A stretch of 41,830 nucleotides of DNA from Ruminococcus sp. (lineage in GTDB: Bacteria > Bacillota > Clostridia > Oscillospirales > Ruminococcaceae). Below the pieces are notes generated by a model that worked only from the letters and a program-made list of their open reading frames with translations, was not told the DNA's origin and did not search any database. A program made the position numbers and the translations under genes. The stretch covers positions 1 through 41,830 of the forward strand of contig NZ_JAGCFH010000076.1 in the NCBI RefSeq assembly GCF_017650195.1. Direction: 5' to 3'. Shown here piece after piece: positions 24,433 through 32,312 of this stretch. The stretch's first letter is position 1. The number at the start of each line of letters is the position of its first letter.

Positions 24433-25767
24433 ATGAAAAAAGACAAGACACTCCCAAAAAGCCACAACTCGTTCAGAACAATAAGTCTAGGTTTCATAAT
24501 ACTGATACTTACAGGAGCTCTTCTGCTTATGCTACCAATATCCTCGCGTAGCCGTGCTGTCACTCCTTTCAAGGATACGCTTTTCACTGCGATATCAGCA
24601 TCCTGCGTGACCGGTCTGGTAGTGAAGGACACCGCCACCCACTGGTCGTTTTTTGGTCAGGCTATTATACTGACGCTGATACAGATCGGCGGTATGGGCG
24701 TTATAACCATAGGCCTGATGATAACTAGACTGTCGGGAAAAAGGATAGGGCTGAGCTTTCGCGGTATGATGCAGGATTCAATCTCAGCTCCTCAGGTAGG
24801 AGGCATACTCAGCCTGACAAAGTTCATCCTGAAAACCACTGCTATTATTGAGCTGACTGGGGCTGTCCTGCTATACCCTGTGTTTTTCCGGGATATCGGA
24901 GCCATAAAGGGTATATGGTACGCGCTGTTCCACTCGATATCAGCTTTCTGCAACGCCGGCTTCGACCTTATGGGTGTTAAGGAACCGTTTTCGTCAATGA
25001 CAGGCTACGGCGACAATATCTATGTGAATACAGTGCTCATGCTACTTATAATCACAGGTGGCATAGGATTTCTCACATGGGACGATATAGTTCAGCACCG
25101 TCACCGATTCAAGAAATACCGTCTTCAGACGAAGGTCGTACTTGTGACATCGGGACTGCTGATAATTCTGCCTGCCTTATTTTTCTTCTTTGCGGAATAC
25201 GCAGACGAGCCTGCGAAGGAAAGAGTGCTCCATTCACTTTTCCAGTCCGTCACAGCAAGAACGGCAGGCTTCAATACTGCGGACCTTTCAAAAATGCGAG
25301 AACCCTGCGCAATGCTGATGACAGTGCTGATGCTTATTGGCGGCTGTTCAGGCTCAACGGCAGGAGGCATGAAGACCTCAACCGTGGCTGTGCTTTTCCT
25401 TGCAGCTCTCAGCGTATACCGCCGCAAAAACGACATTGAATGTTTCAGCCGCCGTATTCCCGAGGATATCATACGCACGGCAGGCGCTATACTTTTCATG
25501 TATATGTCGCTGTTTCTTTCAACAGGTATAGCTGTGAGCCTGATAGATTCCCTTCCCTTAACGAGCTGCCTATTTGAAACGGGTTCAGCCCTTGGAACCG
25601 CGGGAGTTACTCTCGGAATCACGACATCTCTTTCTCTGCCATCCCATATCATATTGATGATACTTATGTTTGCAGGCAGAGTAGGCGGTCTGACGCTGAT
25701 ATATGCCGCCTTTGCCTCAAACAGCGAGGCTTCAAGGCTCCCGCAGGAAAAAATAACCGTAGGATAA
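24433..25767 (+). CDS. ktrB: KtrB/TrkH-type potassium uptake channel subunit
   Basis: Membrane protein of 444 residues that conducts K+ under control of a cytoplasmic RCK ring. The four pore loops with their filter glycines are visible: SASCVTGLVV, AFCNAGFDLM, VTARTAGFNT and SALGTAGVTLG. The start ATG at 24433 (MKKDK) has CGGAGA just upstream; the longer frame from 24382 has no ribosome site. It is followed 27 bases later by the regulatory subunit gene. KtrB is the usual form in Firmicutes; Na+ dependence cannot be read from sequence. Confidence 0.93.
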   Translation: MKKDKTLPKSHNSFRTISLGFIILILTGALLLMLPISSRSRAVTPFKDTLFTAISASCVTGLVVKDTATHWSFFGQAIILTLIQIGGMGVITIGLMITRLSGKRIGLSFRGMMQDSISAPQVGGILSLTKFILKTTAIIELTGAVLLYPVFFRDIGAIKGIWYALFHSISAFCNAGFDLMGVKEPFSSMTGYGDNIYVNTVLMLLIITGGIGFLTWDDIVQHRHRFKKYRLQTKVVLVTSGLLIILPALFFFFAEYADEPAKERVLHSLFQSVTARTAGFNTADLSKMREPCAMLMTVLMLIGGCSGSTAGGMKTSTVAVLFLAALSVYRRKNDIECFSRRIPEDIIRTAGAILFMYMSLFLSTGIAVSLIDSLPLTSCLFETGSALGTAGVTLGITTSLSLPSHIILMILMFAGRVGGLTLIYAAFASNSEASRLPQEKITVG

Positions 25768-25794
25768 TAGTTATAATTTAAAAGGAGAATAATT

Positions 25795-26433
25795 ATGAAA
25801 TCAGTTCTGATAATAGGCGCAGGTCAGTTCGGCATGCATATTGCAAGACGTATGTCTCAGCTCCGCTGCGAGATAATGGCTGTTGACAGCGAGGAAGAGC
25901 GCATTAACGCCATACTACCCTTAGTCACAAGCGCTCAGATTGGCGACAGCACTAATGCGGATTTTATGCGCACTCTTGGCATACCCGACTATGATGTCTG
26001 CATAGTTACCATAAGTGACAGCTTTCAGGACTCTCTGGAGACGACAGCTCTGCTCAAGGAGCTGGGTGCGCGGAAGGTAATCTCCCGTGCGCAGAACGAT
26101 GTACAGGAAAAGTTCCTTCTCCGCAACGGTGCCGATGAGACTGTATATCCCGAAAAGCAGACTGCTATACGGCTCGCCACAAAGGAGGCGTCTGACGATA
26201 TCCTAGATGTGTTTCAACTCGACCACGATATCAATATCTATGAAGTGCGCGTTCCGAAGTCATGGAACAACAGGTCTATCGCCGAGCTTGATATCCGAAA
26301 GAAGCACCACCTGAATATAATTGCGGTGCGCGCAGCAGATCAGCTTGTCGTACCCATGCCGGACATGGTGCTCCACGCTGACGACGCCATACTGCTTCTA
26401 GGCAACATAAAGGATATAGAGAAAGCATTGTAA
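25795..26433 (+). CDS. ktrA: KtrA/TrkA-type RCK regulatory subunit
   Basis: Cytoplasmic gating protein of 212 residues. The RCK-N Rossmann motif is IIGAGQFGMHIARRM, with the acidic ribose-binding MAVDSEEER. The RCK-C domain follows from about residue 135 (DINIYEVRVPKSWNNRSIAELDIRKKHHLNIIAVRA) and would bind c-di-AMP in many Firmicutes. It forms the ring that opens KtrB in response to nucleotides. The ribosome site AAAGGAGAA precedes the ATG. Confidence 0.93.
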   Translation: MKSVLIIGAGQFGMHIARRMSQLRCEIMAVDSEEERINAILPLVTSAQIGDSTNADFMRTLGIPDYDVCIVTISDSFQDSLETTALLKELGARKVISRAQNDVQEKFLLRNGADETVYPEKQTAIRLATKEASDDILDVFQLDHDINIYEVRVPKSWNNRSIAELDIRKKHHLNIIAVRAADQLVVPMPDMVLHADDAILLLGNIKDIEKAL

Positions 26434-26477
26434 TAAAGAGACCCCGAACTTGTTGCAGAGTCCGGGGTCTCTTTATT
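26432..26477 (+). terminator. Terminator of ktrB-ktrA
   Basis: A perfect 15-bp stem AATAAAGAGACCCCG with CGGGGTCTCTTTATT, which begins within the stop codon of ktrA. Its symmetric A/T ends could also stop minus-strand transcription from the lipoprotein gene. Confidence 0.85.
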
Positions 26478-26537
26478 ATAAATCTATTTTACTTAAAGGA
26501 GTTGGGGGGTACCTTTAAATAAAGCAGCAAATATATG

Positions 26538-27284
26538 TCAGCCGATAGTCTCAATTATATTTTCCATGTCGGCTGCTGCATTTCCTGTGGCATTAACTAT
26601 CATTATGAAGTCATCATCAATCCTTCTAGCGTAAACTGCATTGTCGTTAATCACGCCTGTTCTGACGGCTTTAATGTATTCCTGCCCGCCTATAATTACG
26701 GTCTCTGTGGTGTGCACCACCGGGTCTCCGCTTTTTTCGTAGTCCTCATCAAAGCGCCTGTTCAGGAATTCTTCGGCGGACATATCCGGAGTAAGCGGAC
26801 ACCTTAGCCTTACGTTATAGAACCATACACTGATCCTTCCGCCCATATCGCTGTAGCAGATCTCTGCGTCCTCGATGCCTGTAAAATATACCTCTTTGTC
26901 CCTCTCATTCATGAATCTGGTAGGCATCATATAGTCTGTATAAACCTCCTCAGCACTAAGGAGCTGAGCTCCCTCGGGAGCTGTTATCCTGATGCCGGCA
27001 TATTCCGATATGTAAACCCTTCCTTCCACAATTCCGTTTGAAAAGGCTGTTCCCGCTACTGTATCCGCATAAGAAACTGTATTGGACGTATCTTCGTCCT
27101 GTTCGCCGCCAGCAGCGTTATCTGTCGAAGCTGTGATTTTTTCAGTATCCGCAGCCGCAGTTACAGCGTTTGCCGCTTCAGAAGCCGAATCATACGAATC
27201 CTGATCTATATTCACCTGTCTGTCGCATGAAGGAAGCGCACACATCGCTGCTGCAAGCGCTGTAATGATAGCTGTCTTTTTCAT
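26538..27284 (-). CDS. Predicted lipoprotein of unknown function
   Basis: Protein of 248 residues from ATG 27284, which gives a signal peptide MKKTAIITALAAAMCALPSC with a lipobox; AAGGAAG lies 11 bases upstream. The frame can be extended to a GTG at 27314 that lacks a ribosome site. After an acidic, Ser/Thr/Ala-rich linker to about residue 85 comes a folded domain (ISEYAGIRITAPEGAQLLSAEEV to FIMIVNATGNAAADMENIIETIG), reminiscent of small surface lipoproteins of Firmicutes. The family was not recognised. Confidence 0.78.
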   Translation of the reverse strand: MKKTAIITALAAAMCALPSCDRQVNIDQDSYDSASEAANAVTAAADTEKITASTDNAAGGEQDEDTSNTVSYADTVAGTAFSNGIVEGRVYISEYAGIRITAPEGAQLLSAEEVYTDYMMPTRFMNERDKEVYFTGIEDAEICYSDMGGRISVWFYNVRLRCPLTPDMSAEEFLNRRFDEDYEKSGDPVVHTTETVIIGGQEYIKAVRTGVINDNAVYARRIDDDFIMIVNATGNAAADMENIIETIG

Positions 27285-27403
27285 ATATATTATATCTTCC
27301 TTTTGTTTTTTCACGACTCTTGTGCCGCTCTAATAATATATACGAAACAGGAAAAACATTTCAGACACAAAAAACAAAAAAAATTTCAGAGCGCCATTTT
27401 CAA

Positions 27404-27418
27404 GGATATAATATATCC
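27404..27418. other. 15-bp palindrome near the end of the glycerate kinase gene
   Basis: GGATATA-A-TATATCC lies between the glycerate kinase stop and the lipoprotein gene. It is followed on the minus strand by GGCGCTCTGAAATTTTTTTTG, a weak terminator-like stretch. A small operator or termination signal are both possible. Confidence 0.3.
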
Positions 27419-27427
27419 GCTGTTGTA

Positions 27428-28573
27428 TCATGTAATATCAGAAAACAGTTTTATCGTCCGGAATACCTGCTCTGCTGTATCAGCAAGATTATTACAGGCA
27501 TTTGTCCTGTCCATTGCTTGTTCGTGGGTGATAACTTGCCTAAGCACCGGGAAATATGCGTCGATGCCGCTTTTATTTAAAAGCTCAGCTCCTCTGCTGA
27601 CTGCACCGCAGAAGGCTATTACAGGCTTGCCATATCTCTTTGCTGTCCTTGCTATGCATACCGGAGCTTTTCCCATAGCGGTCTGGATATCGAGACAGCC
27701 CTCTCCGGTTATGACTATGTCTGCAGTCTCTATCGCCGCTTCAAGACCTGTTTCACTCATAATGAGATCGGCTCCGGATACAAGCATGGCGTTTAAATAG
27801 TACATAAGTGCAAAGCCCATTCCTCCTGCCGCGCCTGCTCCCGGAGCATCGGGAGAAGCATCTGGAGCATACTTCCTTGTGACCTCTGCATAACGGCGAA
27901 GATATCCGTCCATAATACGCACAGCTTCGCTGTCAGCTCCCTTCTGAGGTGCAAACACAGCGCTGCATCCATTGTCTCCGCAGAGTGGATTTGTAACATC
28001 GCATGCAACACGGAAGCTGCACTCCCTCAACTCAGGTATGATATTATCAGCATTTATACTTTCAAGCCGTGAAAGACCTTCCGCACCGAAATCTATCTGA
28101 TTTCCATTTTCGTCGAGCAGACCGAAGCCAAGAGCCTGCAGGCAGCCGCTGCCACCGTCGTTTGTAGCGCTTCCGCCGATACCGATGATAAAACTGCGGC
28201 ATCCCTGCAGAATGGCATCAAGTATCAGCTCCCCTGTACCGAATGTAGTTGTGTGCATAGGGTCGCGCTCCTCTTCACTGAGCAGAGGAAGTCCGGAAGC
28301 GGCTGCCATTTCGATAACTGCGGTATTGCTTGGAAGTATCCCGTAGGACGCAGTTATTCGCCTGCTCAGCGGATCGGTCACCTCAATTGTACGGAGCCGG
28401 CCGTTAAGTCCGGAAACAAGCGCTTCCACAGTGCCCTCGCCGCCGTCGGCAACAGGTCTTATCACGGTCTCAGCCTCTGGAAAAACCCGGCGCAGCCCAT
28501 CTGCCGCAGCCATTCCCGCCTCCGCAGAGGTAAGGCTGCCCTTGAATGAATCTATTGCAATAACTGCTCTCAT
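27428..28573 (-). CDS. Glycerate kinase
   Basis: Cytoplasmic kinase of 381 residues of the GarK/GlxK family (glycerate 2-kinase type), which phosphorylates D-glycerate with ATP. Motifs seen are VIAIDSFKGSLTSAEA at the N-terminus, PVADGGEGTVEAL, IGIGGSATNDGGSGCLQALG, PGAGAAGGMGFAL and VITGEGCLDIQTAMGKAP. The start ATG follows AGAGGTG. It is transcribed alone or with the downstream lipoprotein gene, from a promoter that shares its -35 region with the divergent UPF0178 operon. Confidence 0.93.
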   Translation of the reverse strand: MRAVIAIDSFKGSLTSAEAGMAAADGLRRVFPEAETVIRPVADGGEGTVEALVSGLNGRLRTIEVTDPLSRRITASYGILPSNTAVIEMAAASGLPLLSEEERDPMHTTTFGTGELILDAILQGCRSFIIGIGGSATNDGGSGCLQALGFGLLDENGNQIDFGAEGLSRLESINADNIIPELRECSFRVACDVTNPLCGDNGCSAVFAPQKGADSEAVRIMDGYLRRYAEVTRKYAPDASPDAPGAGAAGGMGFALMYYLNAMLVSGADLIMSETGLEAAIETADIVITGEGCLDIQTAMGKAPVCIARTAKRYGKPVIAFCGAVSRGAELLNKSGIDAYFPVLRQVITHEQAMDRTNACNNLADTAEQVFRTIKLFSDIT

Positions 28574-28594
28574 TTTTGTTCACCTCTTTGATAT

Positions 28595-28645
28595 ATTATA
28601 TCATCTGCCAGCGGTATTGTAAATGCTCTACAGGTGTGTTATAAT
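28595..28645. promoter_or_regulatory. Divergent promoters with overlapping -35 boxes
   Basis: Minus strand: TTTACA (28618-28623), 17 bases, TATAAT (28595-28600), for glycerate kinase. Plus strand: TTGTAA (28617-28622), 17 bases, TATAAT (28640-28645), for the UPF0178 gene set. Both -35 boxes use the same seven bases, so polymerase can occupy only one at a time. Confidence 0.7.
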
Positions 28646-28726
28646 TAGTGTATCCTTAAATACAAAATAATTTACTTGCTATACTAATTGATGTCAAACT
28701 CATTTTACCCGATACAGAGGTGGATA

Positions 28727-29173
28727 ATGAAAATATTTATTGACGCCGACGGATGTCCTGTGGTCGGCATCGCAGTCAGTACAGCCGTGAAGTACGGCGT
28801 AGAATGTACCATAATATGTGACACGGCACACTCCATAAAGTACGAGGGTGCGGAAACCATAACAGTCGGTAAGGGAGCGGACAGTGCAGACCTCCGGTTG
28901 GTGAACCTTGTCAGCGAAGGCGATATCGCCGTAACTCAGGACTACGGTCTGGCAGCTATGTGCCTAAGCAGAAAAGCCGCCGTGCTCAATCAGGACGGTC
29001 GGCGATATACTGAAGATAATATCTCGGGGCTCCTCGAATTTCGGGCAGTCTCCGCAAAAATACGCAGGAGCGGAGGACGCACAAAGGGTATGTCCAAGCG
29101 CACCTCTCAGCAGGACAAGGACTTTGAAAGAGCTCTCATCGGGCTGATAGGAGAAAAAAATGAAGATACTTAA
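28727..29173 (+). CDS. UPF0178 (YaiI/YqxD) family protein
   Basis: Cytoplasmic protein of 148 residues with the family pattern FIDADGCPVV at the N-terminus, VGKGADSADLRLVNLVSEGDIAVTQDYGLA, and RRSGGRTKGMSKRTSQQDKDFERAL. The fold is related to PIN-like nucleases, but the activity is unproven. The start ATG at 28727 has AGAGGTGG upstream; the longer frame from 28688 lacks one. Its end overlaps the following esterase gene by 14 bases. Confidence 0.9.
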   Translation: MKIFIDADGCPVVGIAVSTAVKYGVECTIICDTAHSIKYEGAETITVGKGADSADLRLVNLVSEGDIAVTQDYGLAAMCLSRKAAVLNQDGRRYTEDNISGLLEFRAVSAKIRRSGGRTKGMSKRTSQQDKDFERALIGLIGEKNEDT

Positions 29174-29684
29174 TCTGCACGGCTTCATGGGTGAAGCCGA
29201 CAACAAAAACTACAAGGCTCTTTGCGAGCTTGTTCCTATAGAGGATATAGTTTCACCGCAGCTTAGATATATGGAGACCTCTCCGTCAGAGTTGCTCAAT
29301 CAGCTTGGCGGTATCGCCGAGAAGGAGGAGTTCATTCTTGTCGGACAGAGCCTCGGAGGTTGGTATGCGGATAAGCTCAGCCGCAGGCTCGGAAGTCCCT
29401 GCATACTTACAAATCCCTGTTATTATCCTCATGAGCTGGAGTTGATAAACTCCTCCGGCATACCTGCGGATTTTACAGAGCAGTACCGGCTACTAACAGA
29501 TAGCAGCAAAAACGAACGCGCATATACGATTTGCAGCGACGGTGATACGATACTTCCCAACAATCTCGAAAGCTGTATAAAGCTATCCTGTACTGTAAAA
29601 AGAGCTCACGGGAGCCACAGTACTATAGAAGATATCGGCATTCATCTTTCGGATATGCTCAAGGCGATAGGCTTGGTTGGCTGA
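29160..29684 (+). CDS. YqiA-like alpha/beta-hydrolase (esterase)
   Basis: Cytoplasmic hydrolase of 174 residues. The N-terminal LNLHGFMGEADNKNYKAL and the nucleophile elbow GQSLGGWYAD (Ser as nucleophile) follow the UPF0227/YqiA pattern. The acid is probably in CSDGDTILP and the histidine in AHGSHSTIED. The start overlaps the end of the UPF0178 gene, which points to translational coupling. The natural substrate is unknown; YqiA of E. coli hydrolyses short acyl esters. Confidence 0.85.
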   Translation: MKILNLHGFMGEADNKNYKALCELVPIEDIVSPQLRYMETSPSELLNQLGGIAEKEEFILVGQSLGGWYADKLSRRLGSPCILTNPCYYPHELELINSSGIPADFTEQYRLLTDSSKNERAYTICSDGDTILPNNLESCIKLSCTVKRAHGSHSTIEDIGIHLSDMLKAIGLVG

Positions 29685-29685
29685 T

Positions 29686-30423
29686 ATGAAAGATATAAAC
29701 ATGATAGACGACGCTTTTGCCTATGGTGGCTTCACCTCTGGAAGCGAAGGCCTATGGATGAGAAACGAGGCGGATGACCCGCCAACCAGTGACTATACAG
29801 CTCTCAGCAGAAGACTCGGTATCCCCCTGTCAGGCTTTATACGCCCATACCAGGCAGGCGGTGACAGAGTGGAGGCAGTTACCGCCCTTCACGGCGGCTC
29901 GGGAGTAATAAAGGATAATGAGCTCAAAAGGATCGACGGAGTTGTTACTGCCGAAAAAGGGATAGTCCTCAGCATTATTGCTGCGGACTGCGTACCGGTG
30001 TATCTCACCGATGCAGCAGCAGGCGTGATAGGTATACTCCACTGCGGCTGGAGGTCGGCGGCAGGAAGAGCTCTATGCAATGTGTTGGAACGCATGAAGG
30101 AACTCGGAGCCTCCTCTGAGAATATCCATATTGCCATTGGACCTCATATATGTCCCAGCTGCTATGAAGTGGGTGATGAGGTGCTGGCTGAATACGAAAA
30201 AAACTTTCCGTCCGTAGAGCTTAGAGATATATTCACCAAACATGGCAGTAGGCTTCACCTTGACCTCGGACAGGCGATATGCTCGTCAGCGATAACAGAA
30301 GGAATACCGGAAAGCAACATCGTCTGCACGGATATATGCACATGTCATGACAGTGCCCTTTTCTCATACAGGCGCGGTGACAGAAACAGACAGAACTTAG
30401 CCTATATCATGATGAAACAATAA
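29686..30423 (+). CDS. pgeF: PgeF/YfiH family protein (multicopper-oxidase-like fold, peptidoglycan-editing factor)
   Basis: Protein of 245 residues with the family's metal site signature: AADCVPVYL, GILHCGWRSAAGRAL, IAIGPHICPSCYEVGDEV and ALFSYRRGDRNRQNLAYI. In E. coli the homologue removes wrongly built cell-wall precursors (L-Ser in place of L-Ala); other members are described as purine nucleoside phosphorylases or polyphenol oxidases. The start ATG 29686 is one base after the esterase stop; an upstream TTG at 29677 is less likely. It is the last gene of a three-gene operon. Confidence 0.88.
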   Translation: MKDINMIDDAFAYGGFTSGSEGLWMRNEADDPPTSDYTALSRRLGIPLSGFIRPYQAGGDRVEAVTALHGGSGVIKDNELKRIDGVVTAEKGIVLSIIAADCVPVYLTDAAAGVIGILHCGWRSAAGRALCNVLERMKELGASSENIHIAIGPHICPSCYEVGDEVLAEYEKNFPSVELRDIFTKHGSRLHLDLGQAICSSAITEGIPESNIVCTDICTCHDSALFSYRRGDRNRQNLAYIMMKQ

Positions 30424-30432
30424 AAGCATAAG

Positions 30433-30464
30433 AAAATGCCCGGCACTAACTGCAGGGCATTTTT
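30433..30464. terminator. Terminator between convergent operons
   Basis: AAAATGCCC (30433-30441) pairs with GGGCATTTT (30455-30463), followed by TT. It serves the plus-strand PgeF operon, and its A-rich side could also stop the minus-strand operon. Confidence 0.8.
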
Positions 30465-30498
30465 GTTATATATCCTCTTTCCATAAGTACAGCTGGCT

Positions 30499-32292
30499 TT
30501 ATCCGCTTACAGCCTTATTACTGTACATCTCGTGAATACCTTCCTTTTCGCTGATGCGAAGGTCGTTTATGTAAAAGCTCCTGCCTATTTGCAGTGCAAG
30601 GAACTCTCCCCTGCTGAAAATATCCTCTGTAAGCTCAGAGAGCAGTATACCGTATATCCGGTCGCTATAAAATATCGGGAAGGCGGCAAACCCCTTGCAT
30701 TTTGAAGAGAGCTCGTTCCTCGTGAATATGTCGGACAGCAGACAGTCCTGCCTCTCCTTTGCAAGTATATACATATCCCCGGATTTAATAACGCAGTAAA
30801 GCCTTATATGCTTGGGGAATACTACCTCGCCAGACCTTGTATACTCTACTGCCTCATCAAAGGCGTATATGACAGAGTTCTTCAGTCCGAGCTTGCTTAT
30901 TGAATGTGCTATGCTGTCATTTTTAAGGTTGATCGTTCTGTAGTCCACCATATCTGCGATAAGGAAGTCATGGAATTTCTCTCTCATATCGTTGAGGTAA
31001 GAGATCTGCTTTATACTCCGCTCTGAAATTGAAATGATAGCCTTGTCCTTCATTCGTGAGAAAAGGCGGTTTACCATTACATTAGCGGCAACAGAAACCT
31101 TTCCGGAATTCATAGTGCTTTGCAGACGCTCGATACTCTTTATTAGCTTTGCAGCGTCAGTATAATTCATTGCTCCCTTTTCAAAGAAAATATCTATGAG
31201 TATGCATATCTCATGATAGGATTCAAGGCTCATATACTTTCGCTTCTGTGAGAGCAGTATCCTCGATATGAACTCGTAGAAAAGCCTTTTCAGATTGACG
31301 TTTTCCCTGCGCATATACTCGTTTTTATACCTGTAGAAGCAGTCGTCAAACATACGATATATGAAGGCAGGGTCGCCCTTTGTCATTTCCGTTGCGGAAT
31401 AATCGTACATCTCGTAGAAAAGGGATTCTCGTCCGTAAAGCCTTGTCTGGACGAGAGCAGAGCCATTCTCAATACCGTTGAACTTATCTATGAGCAGTTC
31501 AAGAGCCTTCTGACCTAGAGTGCAGCTATCACAGCCTATAGATGACAGAGACGGTATCATCTCGGAAGCCATGCGGGTATTATCAAATCCGAAAACAAGT
31601 ATGTTCCTGCCGGGGACAAGTCCCCTTTCCTCCATAGCAACATACAATCCTTTTGCGGCAGCGTCGGTGACGCAAAAAATCGCCTGTGCATCAGGATTTC
31701 TGTCAAGGAGCTTCCCTGCTTCTTCTACGCAGTTCTCGGACATATCCGTATTTATGAAATTATCCTCGGAAAATGCTATGCCGTTCTCCTCAAGACATCT
31801 TATGAAAATTTCCTTTCTTAGAATAGAGTCCAGATTGTCAACTCTTCCGCCCAGCATACACAGCCTTGAAAGTCCATCTATATTCACAAGATAATCTACC
31901 GCTTCACGGATACCGCTCTCATTATCATAGCTGACAGTCGTAACGTTTTCTATGTCAGTAGCAATAAATACATTTGGCACTTTTTTGAAATCGGCTATAA
32001 GACTTTCATCTATAGTATTTCTCTTGTTGCTGCTGAGATTACCGATATGTACTATAAATCCGTCAAAATTACACACCTCTCCCAGTTTCAGTATCGTATT
32101 GTAGACCTCGTTGTAGGCACATATATCGTCATAAGGCAGCTCAGGATTATAGTATCTTCCAGGCAGTACCACGAGCCTAATATCCTTGTTCTCAGGTATT
32201 GCCTCCATTACGTTACTGATAAGCTCCTTTGAAAAATCTGCAAAAATATCCTCCAATACCATACCGACAACAGTTATGTTTTTGCCCTTCAT
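30499..32292 (-). CDS. LacI-type sensor domain protein with C-terminal GAF-like region
   Basis: Protein of 597 residues without signal peptide or membrane helix. The N-terminal 285 residues have the periplasmic-binding-protein fold of LacI-type regulators (GMVLEDIFADFSKELISNVM, FDGFIVHIGNLSS, DIENVTTVSYDNESGIREAVDYLV, AIFCVTDAAAKGLYVAMEERG, ILVFGFDNTRMASEMIPSLSSI), but no helix-turn-helix precedes it. A helical middle part and a C-terminal 170-residue region (YAFDEAVEYTRSGEVVFP, GFAAFPIFYSDRIYGILLSEL) look GAF-like. In related proteins such a module is followed by GGDEF; here none is present. It follows the FIST-EAL gene by 20 bases and may sense a sugar and act through that partner. Confidence 0.72.
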   Translation of the reverse strand: MKGKNITVVGMVLEDIFADFSKELISNVMEAIPENKDIRLVVLPGRYYNPELPYDDICAYNEVYNTILKLGEVCNFDGFIVHIGNLSSNKRNTIDESLIADFKKVPNVFIATDIENVTTVSYDNESGIREAVDYLVNIDGLSRLCMLGGRVDNLDSILRKEIFIRCLEENGIAFSEDNFINTDMSENCVEEAGKLLDRNPDAQAIFCVTDAAAKGLYVAMEERGLVPGRNILVFGFDNTRMASEMIPSLSSIGCDSCTLGQKALELLIDKFNGIENGSALVQTRLYGRESLFYEMYDYSATEMTKGDPAFIYRMFDDCFYRYKNEYMRRENVNLKRLFYEFISRILLSQKRKYMSLESYHEICILIDIFFEKGAMNYTDAAKLIKSIERLQSTMNSGKVSVAANVMVNRLFSRMKDKAIISISERSIKQISYLNDMREKFHDFLIADMVDYRTINLKNDSIAHSISKLGLKNSVIYAFDEAVEYTRSGEVVFPKHIRLYCVIKSGDMYILAKERQDCLLSDIFTRNELSSKCKGFAAFPIFYSDRIYGILLSELTEDIFSRGEFLALQIGRSFYINDLRISEKEGIHEMYSNKAVSG

Positions 32293-32312
32293 TCACACAC
32301 CCCCCACTGTCA

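Noticed and set aside
27303-27800. Plus-strand frame over the glycerate kinase 3' end
   Set aside because: It is the shadow of a well-supported kinase gene on the other strand.
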